From: a virus
Length of the DNA: 56,840 nt
Strand: one strand, 5' to 3'
IMG/VR virus record: IMGVR_UViG_3300046530_000095
Coordinates: 1 to 56,840 of that record
Shown here: in pieces, positions 1 to 8,219 of the stretch
Layout: each line of letters begins with the position of its first letter
Position numbering within the stretch: the first letter of the stretch is position 1
Notes under the pieces: generated by a model
Told to the model about the DNA's origin: nothing
Database searches by the model: none
What the model saw: only the letters and a program-made list of their open reading frames with translations
Position numbers and translations under genes: made by a program

Positions 1-2
1 GC

Positions 3-773
3 AAGCGTAAGTTCATTGCCGAACGCTGGCCGGTAACACTGGTTTCTGAATGTGGAATGACAGAGGAAGAGGCCACAGAGCGTGTTGCAAGAGCATTAAG
101 CATCCTTCATCCCACAGGCAATCCATTTCTTGATTTATGTATGTGGAAAGGTCGCTTTCCTTCTACAAAAGCGCGCTTTTGTACTTTCGACCTTAAACAC
201 ACCCCCGTAAAGGAGCAGGTAGTCGATCCGGCGTTACTGGCGTTTGAAGAGGTGATCAGCTGGCAGGGCGTCAGAGCACAGGAGTCGCCTGCTCGCGCAG
301 GCCTGCCTATGTGGGAGGAAGATGCAGACAACACACCAGGCTTAAATGTTTATCGTCCCATCCTCAAATGGTTACATGAGGATGTTTTTGCTCTCGCCAG
401 ACGCCATGGCATTAAACCTAATCCACTTTACGAGCAGGGATGTTCCCGTGTCGGGTGCATGCCATGTATTCATGCCCGTAAATCTGAACTGGCAGAAATT
501 TTCGCACGCTGGCCGGAGGAAATAAAACGTGTCGCCGAATGGGAACGTCTTGTGGCTGAATGTTCGCGGCGCGGTAATTCGACCTTCTTTCCGTCGACAC
601 ACGATCCGCGAAGAGCTGAAAAACGTATTGAAGTCATTACCGTTGATGGGTATGGCATTGAAACCTATCGGGACTGGGCGATGACCACGCGTGGTGGTGC
701 CCAGTTTGATCTGCTTGCCGCCTCAAATGACAGAAGCGTTTGTAGCAGCGTGTATGCCGGGGTTTGTGAATGA
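3..773 (+). CDS. PAPS reductase-family protein, 5' end cut by window
   Basis: The reading frame is open to the window edge with no stop, so the true start lies upstream; an internal ATG at 57 is not needed. The protein looks like the phage branch of the phosphoadenosine-phosphosulfate reductase (adenine nucleotide alpha-hydrolase) superfamily. Visible landmarks are a WQGVRAQES segment and a cysteine cluster (CSRVGCMPC) followed by a His-Ala-Arg segment, which could bind metal or an Fe-S cluster. The N-terminal nucleotide-binding loop must lie outside the window. The stop overlaps the ATG of gene A (ATGA), so the two are translationally coupled in the P2-like early operon. True sulfate reduction is unlikely; DndC-like or other nucleotide chemistry on DNA or RNA is possible. 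Function is unknown. Confidence 0.75.
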   Translation, partial: KRKFIAERWPVTLVSECGMTEEEATERVARALSILHPTGNPFLDLCMWKGRFPSTKARFCTFDLKHTPVKEQVVDPALLAFEEVISWQGVRAQESPARAGLPMWEEDADNTPGLNVYRPILKWLHEDVFALARRHGIKPNPLYEQGCSRVGCMPCIHARKSELAEIFARWPEEIKRVAEWERLVAECSRRGNSTFFPSTHDPRRAEKRIEVITVDGYGIETYRDWAMTTRGGAQFDLLAASNDRSVCSSVYAGVCE

Positions 774-3130
774 TGAAATCTGTCATTCGGTTTGCCTGGC
801 CGTGGAATACTCCCCGTTCGGCGATTGCCAGCCCCTATCTGACCTATAAAGAACAGCATCGCCGTGATCGAGAGATTGCGGCGTTGCTGCATGCGCGTGA
901 TGCACTGGCAAAGCAGCCAGAATGTGTGCGCTACGATATTAATCGTCGGGTCGATTATTTAGAGCGTAACTTTGGTGCTCAACGGGCCAATGCTCACCTC
1001 GTGACGTTTGTCAGGCGAGCATTGCCACGGCTTGAGCTGGTCGCCGGTATTTATCAAATCACCGGCATCGACAGCCACCTTTCACAGCAATTATTTGGCG
1101 GTCGTTTTGATGCGTCGAACATCCGATTTCTTGCCTCAAAACTGGTAAACCTGACCGCCCGATATAACCGCCTGCAGGATATGTCCAAAGCCGACATTGA
1201 ACTGCTGGCCGCTGATATTGCGAATTACATTAACGGCGAGATCGGGACTATCGAGGGCGATGTCGGCAGGTTAAAAGTGCTGTATGCGATTTATATGCGT
1301 GCGGCACAGATTGCCCGTCATTTCAGGTGTCAGCCGCCGTTGTGGGAACGCGTCAACACTAAATTAGTTTCCCTTGATGATATTGGCCCGGCGGTGTTGC
1401 GCATGGTCAATGAAAAATGGTGGCGTGGGCGTTTACGCCGTGTCGCTTCTGAATGGCGTGAGCATCTGCAAATCGCCCTGGGCAATGTCAGTAAAAAACA
1501 CACTCCATACGCCAGCAAATCATGCGTTGCTGAATGGCGTGAGCAAAGACGCCGTACCCGTGAATTTCTCAAGGGAATGGATCTGGAAGACGAAGAAGGA
1601 AACCGCATCAGCCTGATTGATAAATACGATGGCAGTGTGGCTAATCCGGCCATCCGTCGCGGGGAATTGATGACCCGCATCAGCGGCTTTGAAAAGATCT
1701 CAAACGAGCTGGGTTATGTGGGGGAGTTTTACACCCTCACCGCACCGTCTAAATACCATGCCACAACGAAAGCAGGCTACCGCAACAGCAAGTGGAACGG
1801 TGCCAGCCCCTCCGATACGCAAAGCTATTTAACCTCGGTCTGGTCACGTATTCGCGCCAAACTTCACCGCGCTGAATTGCGGATTTTTGGTATTCGGGTT
1901 GCCGAGCCTCATCACGATGGCACGCCACACTGGCATATGCTGATATTCATGCGCCCCGAGGATGTCTCTCGCGTGCGCGCTGTGATGCTGAAATATGCGC
2001 ATCAGGAAGATGCTGCCGAGCTGGTGAGTGATAAAGCCCGTAAAGCTCGCTTTCATGCCGAAGCTATCGACCCCGAGAAAGGCAGCGCCACTGGCTATGT
2101 GGCGAAATACATCAGTAAAAACATTGACGGTTTTGCGCTGGATGGTGAACGCGATGACGAAAGCGGTGAGCTGTTAAAAGAAACGGCTCCGGCTGTTGCT
2201 GCCTGGGCGGCTCGTTGGCGTATCCGTCAGTTTCAGTTTGTGGGCGGCGCGCCGGTAACGGTTTATCGTGAGCTGCGAAAAATGGCTGATACTGAAATCG
2301 CTCATGCGCTGAGTATTGAGTTTGCCGCAGTACATGATGCGGCTGATGCTGGTCAGTGGGCTGATTACGTCAATGCGCAGGGTGGCCCTTTCGTGCGCCG
2401 TGATGAATTACAGGTGCGCACCTGGTATGAACCAGCTGAAACTCTCAACGAGTACGGTGAGGAATGCACGCGAATCAAAGGTGTGTTTGATACCACCGTC
2501 GGCAGTGATACACCGATTTTAACCCGTCTCATACAGTGGAAGATTGTCCCGAAACTCGCCTTTGATTTGGACGTTGACCTTAAGGGCGATCCTTCGCCCT
2601 CTCGGAGTTCTGTCAATAACTGTACGGGGGAGACTTTCGCAGCGCCCCCTTCCCCGTCAGAGATTGACTTAAGCAAACCTCTGAGCCGGTCGGCCAGACG
2701 AAAATTAGCTGAACGAATAACAGAGAAGAAGCCAAAACGGCAGCATTCATCACCCTACCCCGATGTATCTAACGATAAGGCGGTGAACTTGCTCATTGAG
2801 AACGCTAGAAAACAGACTGGTGAAACCATAAACCGTGGCACAGCTCTGCATCTTATCGCTGGCAGTAAAATATCTATCAATGGCAATTGGTATCGAGGCA
2901 CAGCCACTGGCGAATTAATCGCTACAAAGCCAGATACCACAGCATTGAGAGTTAAAAAGCTTTGGAAAGGTATGAAAGAAATGCACAACGTTGATACAGG
3001 CAAGGTCGTTCATGACCCATTTGGCCAATATGCGCAGATGCTCAAGAAAGTCGACCCTCTCGCGTGGGATCGTCTTTTCGGAACCGATGAAATGAGGCAA
3101 CGAATTTGCTCAACTTTCAGGCAGCAGTAA
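770..3130 (+). CDS. A: P2 gpA-like rolling-circle replication endonuclease
   Basis: This is the phage replication initiator, which nicks one strand at the origin and stays bound through a tyrosine to start rolling-circle replication. The protein has 786 residues, close to P2 gpA (761). The HUH metal site is visible near residues 381-389 (HHDGTPHWH), and the paired catalytic tyrosines are Y443 and Y447 in GYVAKYISK. The ATG overlaps the stop of the PAPS-reductase-like gene. In P2 the origin lies inside gene A, so no separate origin is expected. The C-terminal 130 residues are less like the P2 core but are in frame. No defect is seen. Confidence 0.95.
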   Translation: MMKSVIRFAWPWNTPRSAIASPYLTYKEQHRRDREIAALLHARDALAKQPECVRYDINRRVDYLERNFGAQRANAHLVTFVRRALPRLELVAGIYQITGIDSHLSQQLFGGRFDASNIRFLASKLVNLTARYNRLQDMSKADIELLAADIANYINGEIGTIEGDVGRLKVLYAIYMRAAQIARHFRCQPPLWERVNTKLVSLDDIGPAVLRMVNEKWWRGRLRRVASEWREHLQIALGNVSKKHTPYASKSCVAEWREQRRRTREFLKGMDLEDEEGNRISLIDKYDGSVANPAIRRGELMTRISGFEKISNELGYVGEFYTLTAPSKYHATTKAGYRNSKWNGASPSDTQSYLTSVWSRIRAKLHRAELRIFGIRVAEPHHDGTPHWHMLIFMRPEDVSRVRAVMLKYAHQEDAAELVSDKARKARFHAEAIDPEKGSATGYVAKYISKNIDGFALDGERDDESGELLKETAPAVAAWAARWRIRQFQFVGGAPVTVYRELRKMADTEIAHALSIEFAAVHDAADAGQWADYVNAQGGPFVRRDELQVRTWYEPAETLNEYGEECTRIKGVFDTTVGSDTPILTRLIQWKIVPKLAFDLDVDLKGDPSPSRSSVNNCTGETFAAPPSPSEIDLSKPLSRSARRKLAERITEKKPKRQHSSPYPDVSNDKAVNLLIENARKQTGETINRGTALHLIAGSKISINGNWYRGTATGELIATKPDTTALRVKKLWKGMKEMHNVDTGKVVHDPFGQYAQMLKKVDPLAWDRLFGTDEMRQRICSTFRQQ

Positions 3131-3205
3131 TTTGTCTATTGTTTTCATGACTATAAATACAGTCACGGGATGATAATTTCCTTCACAAATGTTAACAGCA
3201 CATGA

Positions 3206-3225
3206 TACTGTATATTCATACAGTG
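3206..3225 (+). promoter_or_regulatory. LexA (SOS) box upstream of 61-aa gene
   Basis: The sequence TACTG-TATATTCATA-CAGTG fits the LexA operator CTG-N10-CAG with an AT-rich centre. It lies 20 bases upstream of the ATG at 3245, so it should repress this mini-gene until DNA damage. Confidence 0.85.
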
Positions 3226-3244
3226 AATTTATCGAGAGGAACTC

Positions 3245-3430
3245 ATGCTGATGGAAGAGACCAGTCGTACCCAACATAAGTGGGCGTGCGTACAATTTAT
3301 CGCTGAGGTATCACTGATCGCGAATTGCAAACCATCAGATTTAAAGCTGGCGCTTTCGCTGATAGCTGACCTAGCGAACAGTGAAAATGAGAATCAGGAA
3401 AGTGATGATGTTTACTACGAAGCGAAGTGA
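3245..3430 (+). CDS. SOS-regulated 61-aa protein at the 186 tum position
   Basis: A 61-residue acidic protein starts at the ATG at 3245, preceded by a GAGAGGA ribosome site. A near-consensus LexA box sits just upstream. It lies between gene A and cos, where phage 186 carries its LexA-controlled tum (antirepressor) operon and P2 carries tin and old. I do not recognise the sequence: it is mostly helical, with a hydrophobic middle and an acidic tail, and it does not look like DinI. A role in prophage induction or SOS modulation is inferred only from the operator and the position. Confidence 0.65.
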   Translation: MLMEETSRTQHKWACVQFIAEVSLIANCKPSDLKLALSLIADLANSENENQESDDVYYEAK

Positions 3431-3546
3431 TTTTTCTGCAAAAAATCATGCATCCATTTTTTGCTGAAAACCCCTTTTAACGCGCTAAAACGCGTGCATG
3501 CATATAGTGCATGGAAACGCATGATCGTAAATGGATCGTTTTTATC

Positions 3547-3572
3547 AAAGCCTGCCAACTCTGGCGGGCTTT
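3547..3572. terminator. Bidirectional terminator between A region and cos
   Basis: AAAGCCTGCCA pairs with TGGCGGGCTTT around an ACTC loop. The A/T ends could serve either strand. It would end the early transcript before cos. Confidence 0.6.
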
Positions 3573-3618
3573 GTTGTCTCTGTTGCACCTGCATTAAAAC
3601 CGACCCATGAAGCGGGCA

Positions 3619-3637
3619 GGCGTGGCGGGGATAGCAT
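3619..3637 (+). other. cos: P2/186-type cos site (19-base cohesive end)
   Basis: The sequence GGCGTGGCGGGGATAGCAT closely resembles the 19-base cohesive ends of P2 and 186 as I recall them (a GGCG-GGCGGGGAAAGCA pattern), differing at one or two positions. It lies at the expected place, between the A region and Q. The terminase encoded by P and M would cut here. Confidence 0.8.
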
Positions 3638-3639
3638 TG

Positions 3640-4065
3640 CGCACGGAGTGTATCATCAAATATTTGTACCTATTCATAGTCAAGCTGACACTTTAACTTA
3701 TCTGAATTCAATCAAGTCGGCGGTTGGCTCAGTAACAAAGGCTGTTACAACTTAAATCTACGTGAGGTAATTACTGAGGGGGGTCGGTATAAATTTTTCA
3801 AACTAATTATTTTTTATCGAGATAAATTTTTCAGGGACTTTCTTACACCTGCGACAAAGAAGTTGCTTCGTTATCAAGTTTTTCGAGAGTAGGCCCAGCA
3901 AAATTCGATGCACTTTTATGAATCTTTAAGCCTCTACGCAGATTATAGGGATCTGCTTAAGGGATGTACATGAGAGGTGGGATGATTGAGATTCAAAAAA
4001 ATCAAGGTAGTAAACTGCACCAATAATCATTAATATATTATTTTTCATTCACTGATGAAGTAATC
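3640..4065. other. AT-rich region between cos and the RelA-like gene
   Basis: This stretch of about 425 bases holds no supported gene. Base composition falls sharply to AT-rich after cos and stays low through the RelA-like gene. It probably contains the promoter of that gene, but no single -35/-10 pair stands out. A short frame at 3531-3755 crosses the terminator and cos and is not considered real. Confidence 0.5.
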
Positions 4066-5097
4066 ATGGCAACCAATTACAAAAAATGGATTGATGAAAA
4101 ACTACCCTATTTCAAACTGATGAGCACTCAGCTTGCCTCTGTAATTGAAAACATCCTAAAACAGAATGATATAGCGTATTTTTCCGTTGAATCAAGAACA
4201 AAAGACATCAATGGAATAGAGGAGAAAATCAAAAGGAAAAATTATAAAAAACCAATAGAGCAACTTACTGACATTTCAGGAATAAGAGTAATACTTTATT
4301 CAGAAGACGATGTACTGAATGTGTGTAACATTATAAAGGAGGTTTTTCAGGTCGATAGCGAAAATAGTTTAGATAATATGCAACGTTTATCAACTGACAG
4401 AATAGGCTATCGCTCAACACATTTTGTATGTGACGTAGGGAGAACGCGCGCCGATTTGAAAGAATATAATTCTTTCTCCGGTTTGAAGTTCGAAATTCAG
4501 ATACGAACAATTCTGCAACATGCATGGGCAAGTTTAACACATGACAGAAATTACAAAATTGGCAGTTCGCTACCAGAAAACATACAGCGAAAGATTAATT
4601 TATATTCAGCAATGCTTGAAGTTGTTGACGCTGGGTTTTCTGAAGTTATAAATGACATTGATTTATATAAAAATTCATTATCTAATAAAGATGTCAGCGA
4701 GTACATTGATGACACTATAGACTCAATTAACTTAGTTGAATACATTAACAAAATGGCGTTAACAAACGGTTACGACCTAAGTATTTTGAAAGTGGAATTC
4801 AACAACGAAGATTTAATTGACGAATTAAATTACTTTAATATTTCAAATATTAGCGAATTAAACAACATTCTTCCCAATAATATTTTTCAAAACCTCAAAA
4901 AACATAAAATTGAGACTACTTACGCGGGCGTAATAAGAGATATATTAATAATAAAAGATTATCAAAAACTTTCAGAGCTACCGAACCGAGAGTGGACAAT
5001 ATATATGGATGGCGATGAATATAACAAAGCAAAAAAATTCTACATGGAATACATGACTGAAGAACAATTTCATGAAATGATGGAATTATTAGAGTAA
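4066..5097 (+). CDS. RelA/SpoT synthetase-domain protein, toxSAS/CapRel-like
   Basis: This 343-residue AT-rich gene encodes a RelA/SpoT nucleotide pyrophosphotransferase domain in about its first 200 residues. Visible motifs are R44/K46 and K54 (basic ATP site), DISGIR (69-74), GYRSTHF (114-120, with the base-stacking tyrosine), EIQIRT (143-148) and a QHAWASLTHD-NYK segment (151-164). There is no HD hydrolase domain. The C-terminal 140 residues match nothing I recognise. Small alarmone synthetases of this layout include housekeeping (p)ppGpp makers and toxSAS toxins, which make (pp)pApp or pyrophosphorylate the tRNA CCA end. CapRel is a single-gene toxSAS with a C-terminal self-inhibitory sensor that detects phage capsid. 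The gene is monocistronic, with no antitoxin-like neighbour, and sits beside cos where P2-like phages carry anti-phage cargo. A phage-exclusion role is inferred. Confidence 0.85.
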   Translation: MATNYKKWIDEKLPYFKLMSTQLASVIENILKQNDIAYFSVESRTKDINGIEEKIKRKNYKKPIEQLTDISGIRVILYSEDDVLNVCNIIKEVFQVDSENSLDNMQRLSTDRIGYRSTHFVCDVGRTRADLKEYNSFSGLKFEIQIRTILQHAWASLTHDRNYKIGSSLPENIQRKINLYSAMLEVVDAGFSEVINDIDLYKNSLSNKDVSEYIDDTIDSINLVEYINKMALTNGYDLSILKVEFNNEDLIDELNYFNISNISELNNILPNNIFQNLKKHKIETTYAGVIRDILIIKDYQKLSELPNREWTIYMDGDEYNKAKKFYMEYMTEEQFHEMMELLE

Positions 5098-5212
5098 ATT
5101 ACGTTTTTAAAAGCAAATTAAGTTGCCCCTAACAGCAATGCGACCTTTTCATAAGTGTCGCCACGTTAGGATCATTACGAGTGAACGCCTGAAAGCATGA
5201 TACAAGGTCGCA

Positions 5213-5236
5213 ATAAAAGCCGCTCAGTGAGCGGCT
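5213..5236 (-). terminator. Terminator of the P-Q operon
   Basis: Read on the minus strand, AGCCGCTCA pairs with TGAGCGGCT and is followed by TTTTATT. It lies just after the end of Q. Confidence 0.75.
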
Positions 5237-5247
5237 GAAATTAAGAG

Positions 5248-6282
5248 TTATGCGGCAGATGTCAGCTCGTAAGCCTTAAAGCGGATCACCTCCTCACCTA
5301 CCCACTCATTCACCTCTTTAATTCGCTCCTGCAACGGCGTCAGCTCATTACGCACAAATACCTGCGCGGCTTTCACCACGTCACCAAACCCGCCGGTATT
5401 GTTAGGTATCACTCCCATCATCTGCGGCGGTACACGGTGCGCACTCATTAAATCCTCGGCACTGGCTTTCTTGATGTTAAAGAAATCATCTTTGGTCGCC
5501 ACTTCACTGAGCGGCACGATTTTAATCCCGTCGGGTTTGCCATTCGGCGCGTAGAAAAACAGGTTCTTGAAGTTCCCCAGGCCCTTTGAACTGCGCATCG
5601 CCTCGCGTAGAGCCTCCACGTCGGTGCTGCTCTGCGCGGCGTCGGTCACATACATGATGTAACCGGCGTGCGCGCCGTTCTGGTAATACTTGCGACGGAA
5701 CAGGGTTGCCGACTCATTCAGCCAGGCAGAGTTAAGTGCACTGAGATATTCCGGCAGTCCGTAAAGCTCCTGATTAATATCCGGCTCCAGCAGATGGAAG
5801 ACTGAACCCGGCGCGAACTCATGCGGGGTGACAAACGACTGCACGAACCAGTACGCATCCTCGCCGGTGCCTTTGCGGGTGTATTTAGCCGGTGAGGTTT
5901 CGAGCCTGAGCAGCTTGCCGGTAACACTCATGCGCTTTTCTAAAAACGCATTGCCGAACACCAGAAAATCCAGCGCAAAGCGGCTGAAATCCTGCTGCGA
6001 TAACAGCGGGTGCGGAATGAATGTTGAAGCGAGAATGTTGCGTTTCACGTAAATCGGCGAGCTGTGGTGAACGGCGGCACGCAGGGTTTTCGCCAGCCCG
6101 GTAAAGCTCACCGGCGGCTCAAACCATTTGCCGTTACCGACGCACTCGGTGTAATCGAGAATGTCGCGGCGGTCGAGTACCGGCGACGGTTCACCAAAGG
6201 TGAAGGCTTCCATTTTTTGCGGTGCCGCAGCCGGTGCCGTAATGGTGTTTTTTGCTGCGTGATGTTTGCGTTTCTTCGCCAT
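5248..6282 (-). CDS. Q: Portal protein, P2 gpQ family
   Basis: The capsid portal is the twelve-subunit ring at the vertex through which DNA is packaged and the tail attached. The protein has 344 residues, the same as P2 gpQ, with typical segments such as YTECVGNGKWFEPPVSFTGL near the N-terminus and SAHRVPPQMMGVIPNNTGGFGD near residue 280. The start codon overlaps the stop of P, so the genes are coupled. The pair is transcribed away from the O-N-M operon, as in P2. Confidence 0.95.
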   Translation of the reverse strand: MAKKRKHHAAKNTITAPAAAPQKMEAFTFGEPSPVLDRRDILDYTECVGNGKWFEPPVSFTGLAKTLRAAVHHSSPIYVKRNILASTFIPHPLLSQQDFSRFALDFLVFGNAFLEKRMSVTGKLLRLETSPAKYTRKGTGEDAYWFVQSFVTPHEFAPGSVFHLLEPDINQELYGLPEYLSALNSAWLNESATLFRRKYYQNGAHAGYIMYVTDAAQSSTDVEALREAMRSSKGLGNFKNLFFYAPNGKPDGIKIVPLSEVATKDDFFNIKKASAEDLMSAHRVPPQMMGVIPNNTGGFGDVVKAAQVFVRNELTPLQERIKEVNEWVGEEVIRFKAYELTSAA

Positions 6283-8054
6283 CAGTTGAACTCCAGAATT
6301 GAGGTGGATGCCTGACCGCTTCCGGCGGTTAATGGCTCATTTAACAGCGCGTGCATGGTCGCCCACGCGACATCGGCGTGGCTGGCTTCTTCACTGCGGC
6401 TGGCTTCATAGGTGGCACTGCGACCGCTGCCGGTCATGGTCTTGCGGATTGCCATAAACGAGGCGGTGATGTCGGTGTAACTCACGTCATATTCCAGGCA
6501 GCCACGGCCAATGGTGTCTTTGGCTTTGAGCACCATCGCGGTTTTCACCTCGGGGCTGTAGCGGATTTCCCGCGCGGCCGGATAAAACGCGCGCACGAGC
6601 TGGTACACGCCCTGGCCGATGCCGGTCGCATCGATGCCGATATATTCGACGTGGTATTTTTCGGTGAGCTTTTTGATGGACTCGGCCTGTGTCGCAAAGT
6701 CCATTCCCTTCCACTGGTGGCGCTCCAGAATGCGGAACTTGCCACCGGCGACCACTGGCGGTGCCAGCACCACACAACCGGCACTGTCACCGGTGTGTGA
6801 CGGGTCGTAACCAATCCACACCGGGCGATAACCAAACGGGCGCGTCGCGAATGGCTGCCAGTCATCCGCCCAGGCTTCCATGCTGTCGACCATGCAGCGT
6901 TGCAGCTCCTCGAACGGAAACACCGAGGCTTTGTCGTCGACAAACTCACACATGAATAAATTGCGGAAATCATCGGCGCTGTTTTCGCGTTTCAGGGTGT
7001 CGAGATTAAACAGGTCGCAGCCCCCGGCGAGCGCATCCTCAATGGTGACAATCTGCCGCCACTGACCATCGGCGCAGGCCACGCCGTTTTTTAACGCCGC
7101 GTGGCTGATATCGAGGTCGACACACTCGCTTTTATCCGACCGACCTTTGTTAAACAGCTCGCCTGACCAGAACGGGTACGCACCATGTGCCAGCGTGGAC
7201 GGTGTCGAGAAATAGGTTGAGCGCAGGTGCTGCTGCGAGGCCATGCCCGATGCCACTTTGCGCAGCTTCTGAAAGTTGGGTATCCAGAAAATCTCATCGA
7301 CCAGCAGGTCGCCGTTATGGCTCTGCGCGGTGTTGGAGTTGGTGCCGAGGAAAATCAGTTTTGCGCCGTTGTTGCCGATGACAATCGGGTCGCCGGTCAG
7401 GTCAACATCGACCAGGCGCGCGAACTGGATGATGTACTCGCGGAACACATACGCCTGCGTTTTACTGGCCGAGAGGAAAATCTGGTTATGGCCGGTTTTC
7501 AGCGCGCGCAGCAGTGACTCGCGCGAGAAATAAAACGTCGCGCCAATCTGGCGGGATTTGAGGATATTGCGGATGCGGTGTTGCAGGCCTGCCTGATGCC
7601 AGCCGAGCTGGTACTCAAAGGATTCGGCAAAGAAAATCTCTTCCAGTTTCTCGATAGCCTCGTCGCTGAAATAGTTCTTTTTCGGCTTCTTACGCTCGCC
7701 CTTATTGCGGTTTGCGACGTTGGGATTTAAATCCGCCTCGTTGCCGGTCTGGTTATAGCGGTTCACCCGCGCCAGCCGCTCAATCTGTCGGCCTAACAGG
7801 TCAATTTCTTTGAAGTCGCCGCCGTCTTTTTTCGTCTTGGTGATGAGCTGAATTAAGCGCGCTTCAAGGCTGTTTTCGACACGGGTAATAGGCGCAATGC
7901 CGTCCCATCCATCGCGTTGTTTCCAGCTCTGCACCGTCGGGCGTTTATGGCCGAGCATTTCGGCAATCTGCGGCACGGAAAATCCCTGCCAGTAAAGCAG
8001 TGACGCCTGTCGACGTGGGTCAAGAGTCAGGGAGGTGTCTGTGATGATGGTCAT
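6282..8054 (-). CDS. P: Terminase large (ATPase) subunit, P2 gpP
   Basis: This is the packaging motor and cos-cutting subunit, 590 residues as in P2. The N-terminus carries a helix-turn-helix (SVPQIAEMLGHKRPTVQSWK, about residues 29-48), followed by the ATPase domain (KSRQIGATFYFSRESLL), LVDEIFW as the Walker B-like strand, and a nuclease domain with IGYDPSHTGDSAG. The start is ATG at 8054. It works with gpM on the cos site near 3.6 kb. Confidence 0.95.
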   Translation of the reverse strand: MTIITDTSLTLDPRRQASLLYWQGFSVPQIAEMLGHKRPTVQSWKQRDGWDGIAPITRVENSLEARLIQLITKTKKDGGDFKEIDLLGRQIERLARVNRYNQTGNEADLNPNVANRNKGERKKPKKNYFSDEAIEKLEEIFFAESFEYQLGWHQAGLQHRIRNILKSRQIGATFYFSRESLLRALKTGHNQIFLSASKTQAYVFREYIIQFARLVDVDLTGDPIVIGNNGAKLIFLGTNSNTAQSHNGDLLVDEIFWIPNFQKLRKVASGMASQQHLRSTYFSTPSTLAHGAYPFWSGELFNKGRSDKSECVDLDISHAALKNGVACADGQWRQIVTIEDALAGGCDLFNLDTLKRENSADDFRNLFMCEFVDDKASVFPFEELQRCMVDSMEAWADDWQPFATRPFGYRPVWIGYDPSHTGDSAGCVVLAPPVVAGGKFRILERHQWKGMDFATQAESIKKLTEKYHVEYIGIDATGIGQGVYQLVRAFYPAAREIRYSPEVKTAMVLKAKDTIGRGCLEYDVSYTDITASFMAIRKTMTGSGRSATYEASRSEEASHADVAWATMHALLNEPLTAGSGQASTSILEFN

Positions 8055-8219
8055 GATTGCCTCGCATTATTTTATAGAGGCAAGGCTACTTAAGCGGCGG
8101 GTGATGTGCGCTAAGGTGCTGTTGTGTCAGGGGTAAGCCATCCGGGATGAATGGCAGGTCGGGTGAGGAGTCTGGAAACTAAGCCTGACCCAATCACCCC
8201 ACATTCAGGACTCCTGACC

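Noticed and set aside
3531-3755. 74-residue frame across the terminator and cos
   Set aside because: It runs through a hairpin and the cos site, has no ribosome site and no gene-like composition.
3755-4065. Promoter of the RelA-like gene, including a TTGAGA-like -35 near 3985
   Set aside because: No matching -10 at good spacing; too AT-rich to choose one.
4066-5097. Bifunctional Rel/SpoT housekeeping enzyme
   Set aside because: There is no HD hydrolase, TGS or ACT region and the protein has only 343 residues.
6351-6800. 149-residue frame opposite gene P
   Set aside because: It is a shadow of the P reading frame in GC-rich DNA, with no own ribosome site or family.
8055-8219. Ogr-dependent late promoter site (TGT-N12-ACA) between P and O
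   Set aside because: Only a half-site (TGTTGTG near 8120) is present by eye; the second half does not match.
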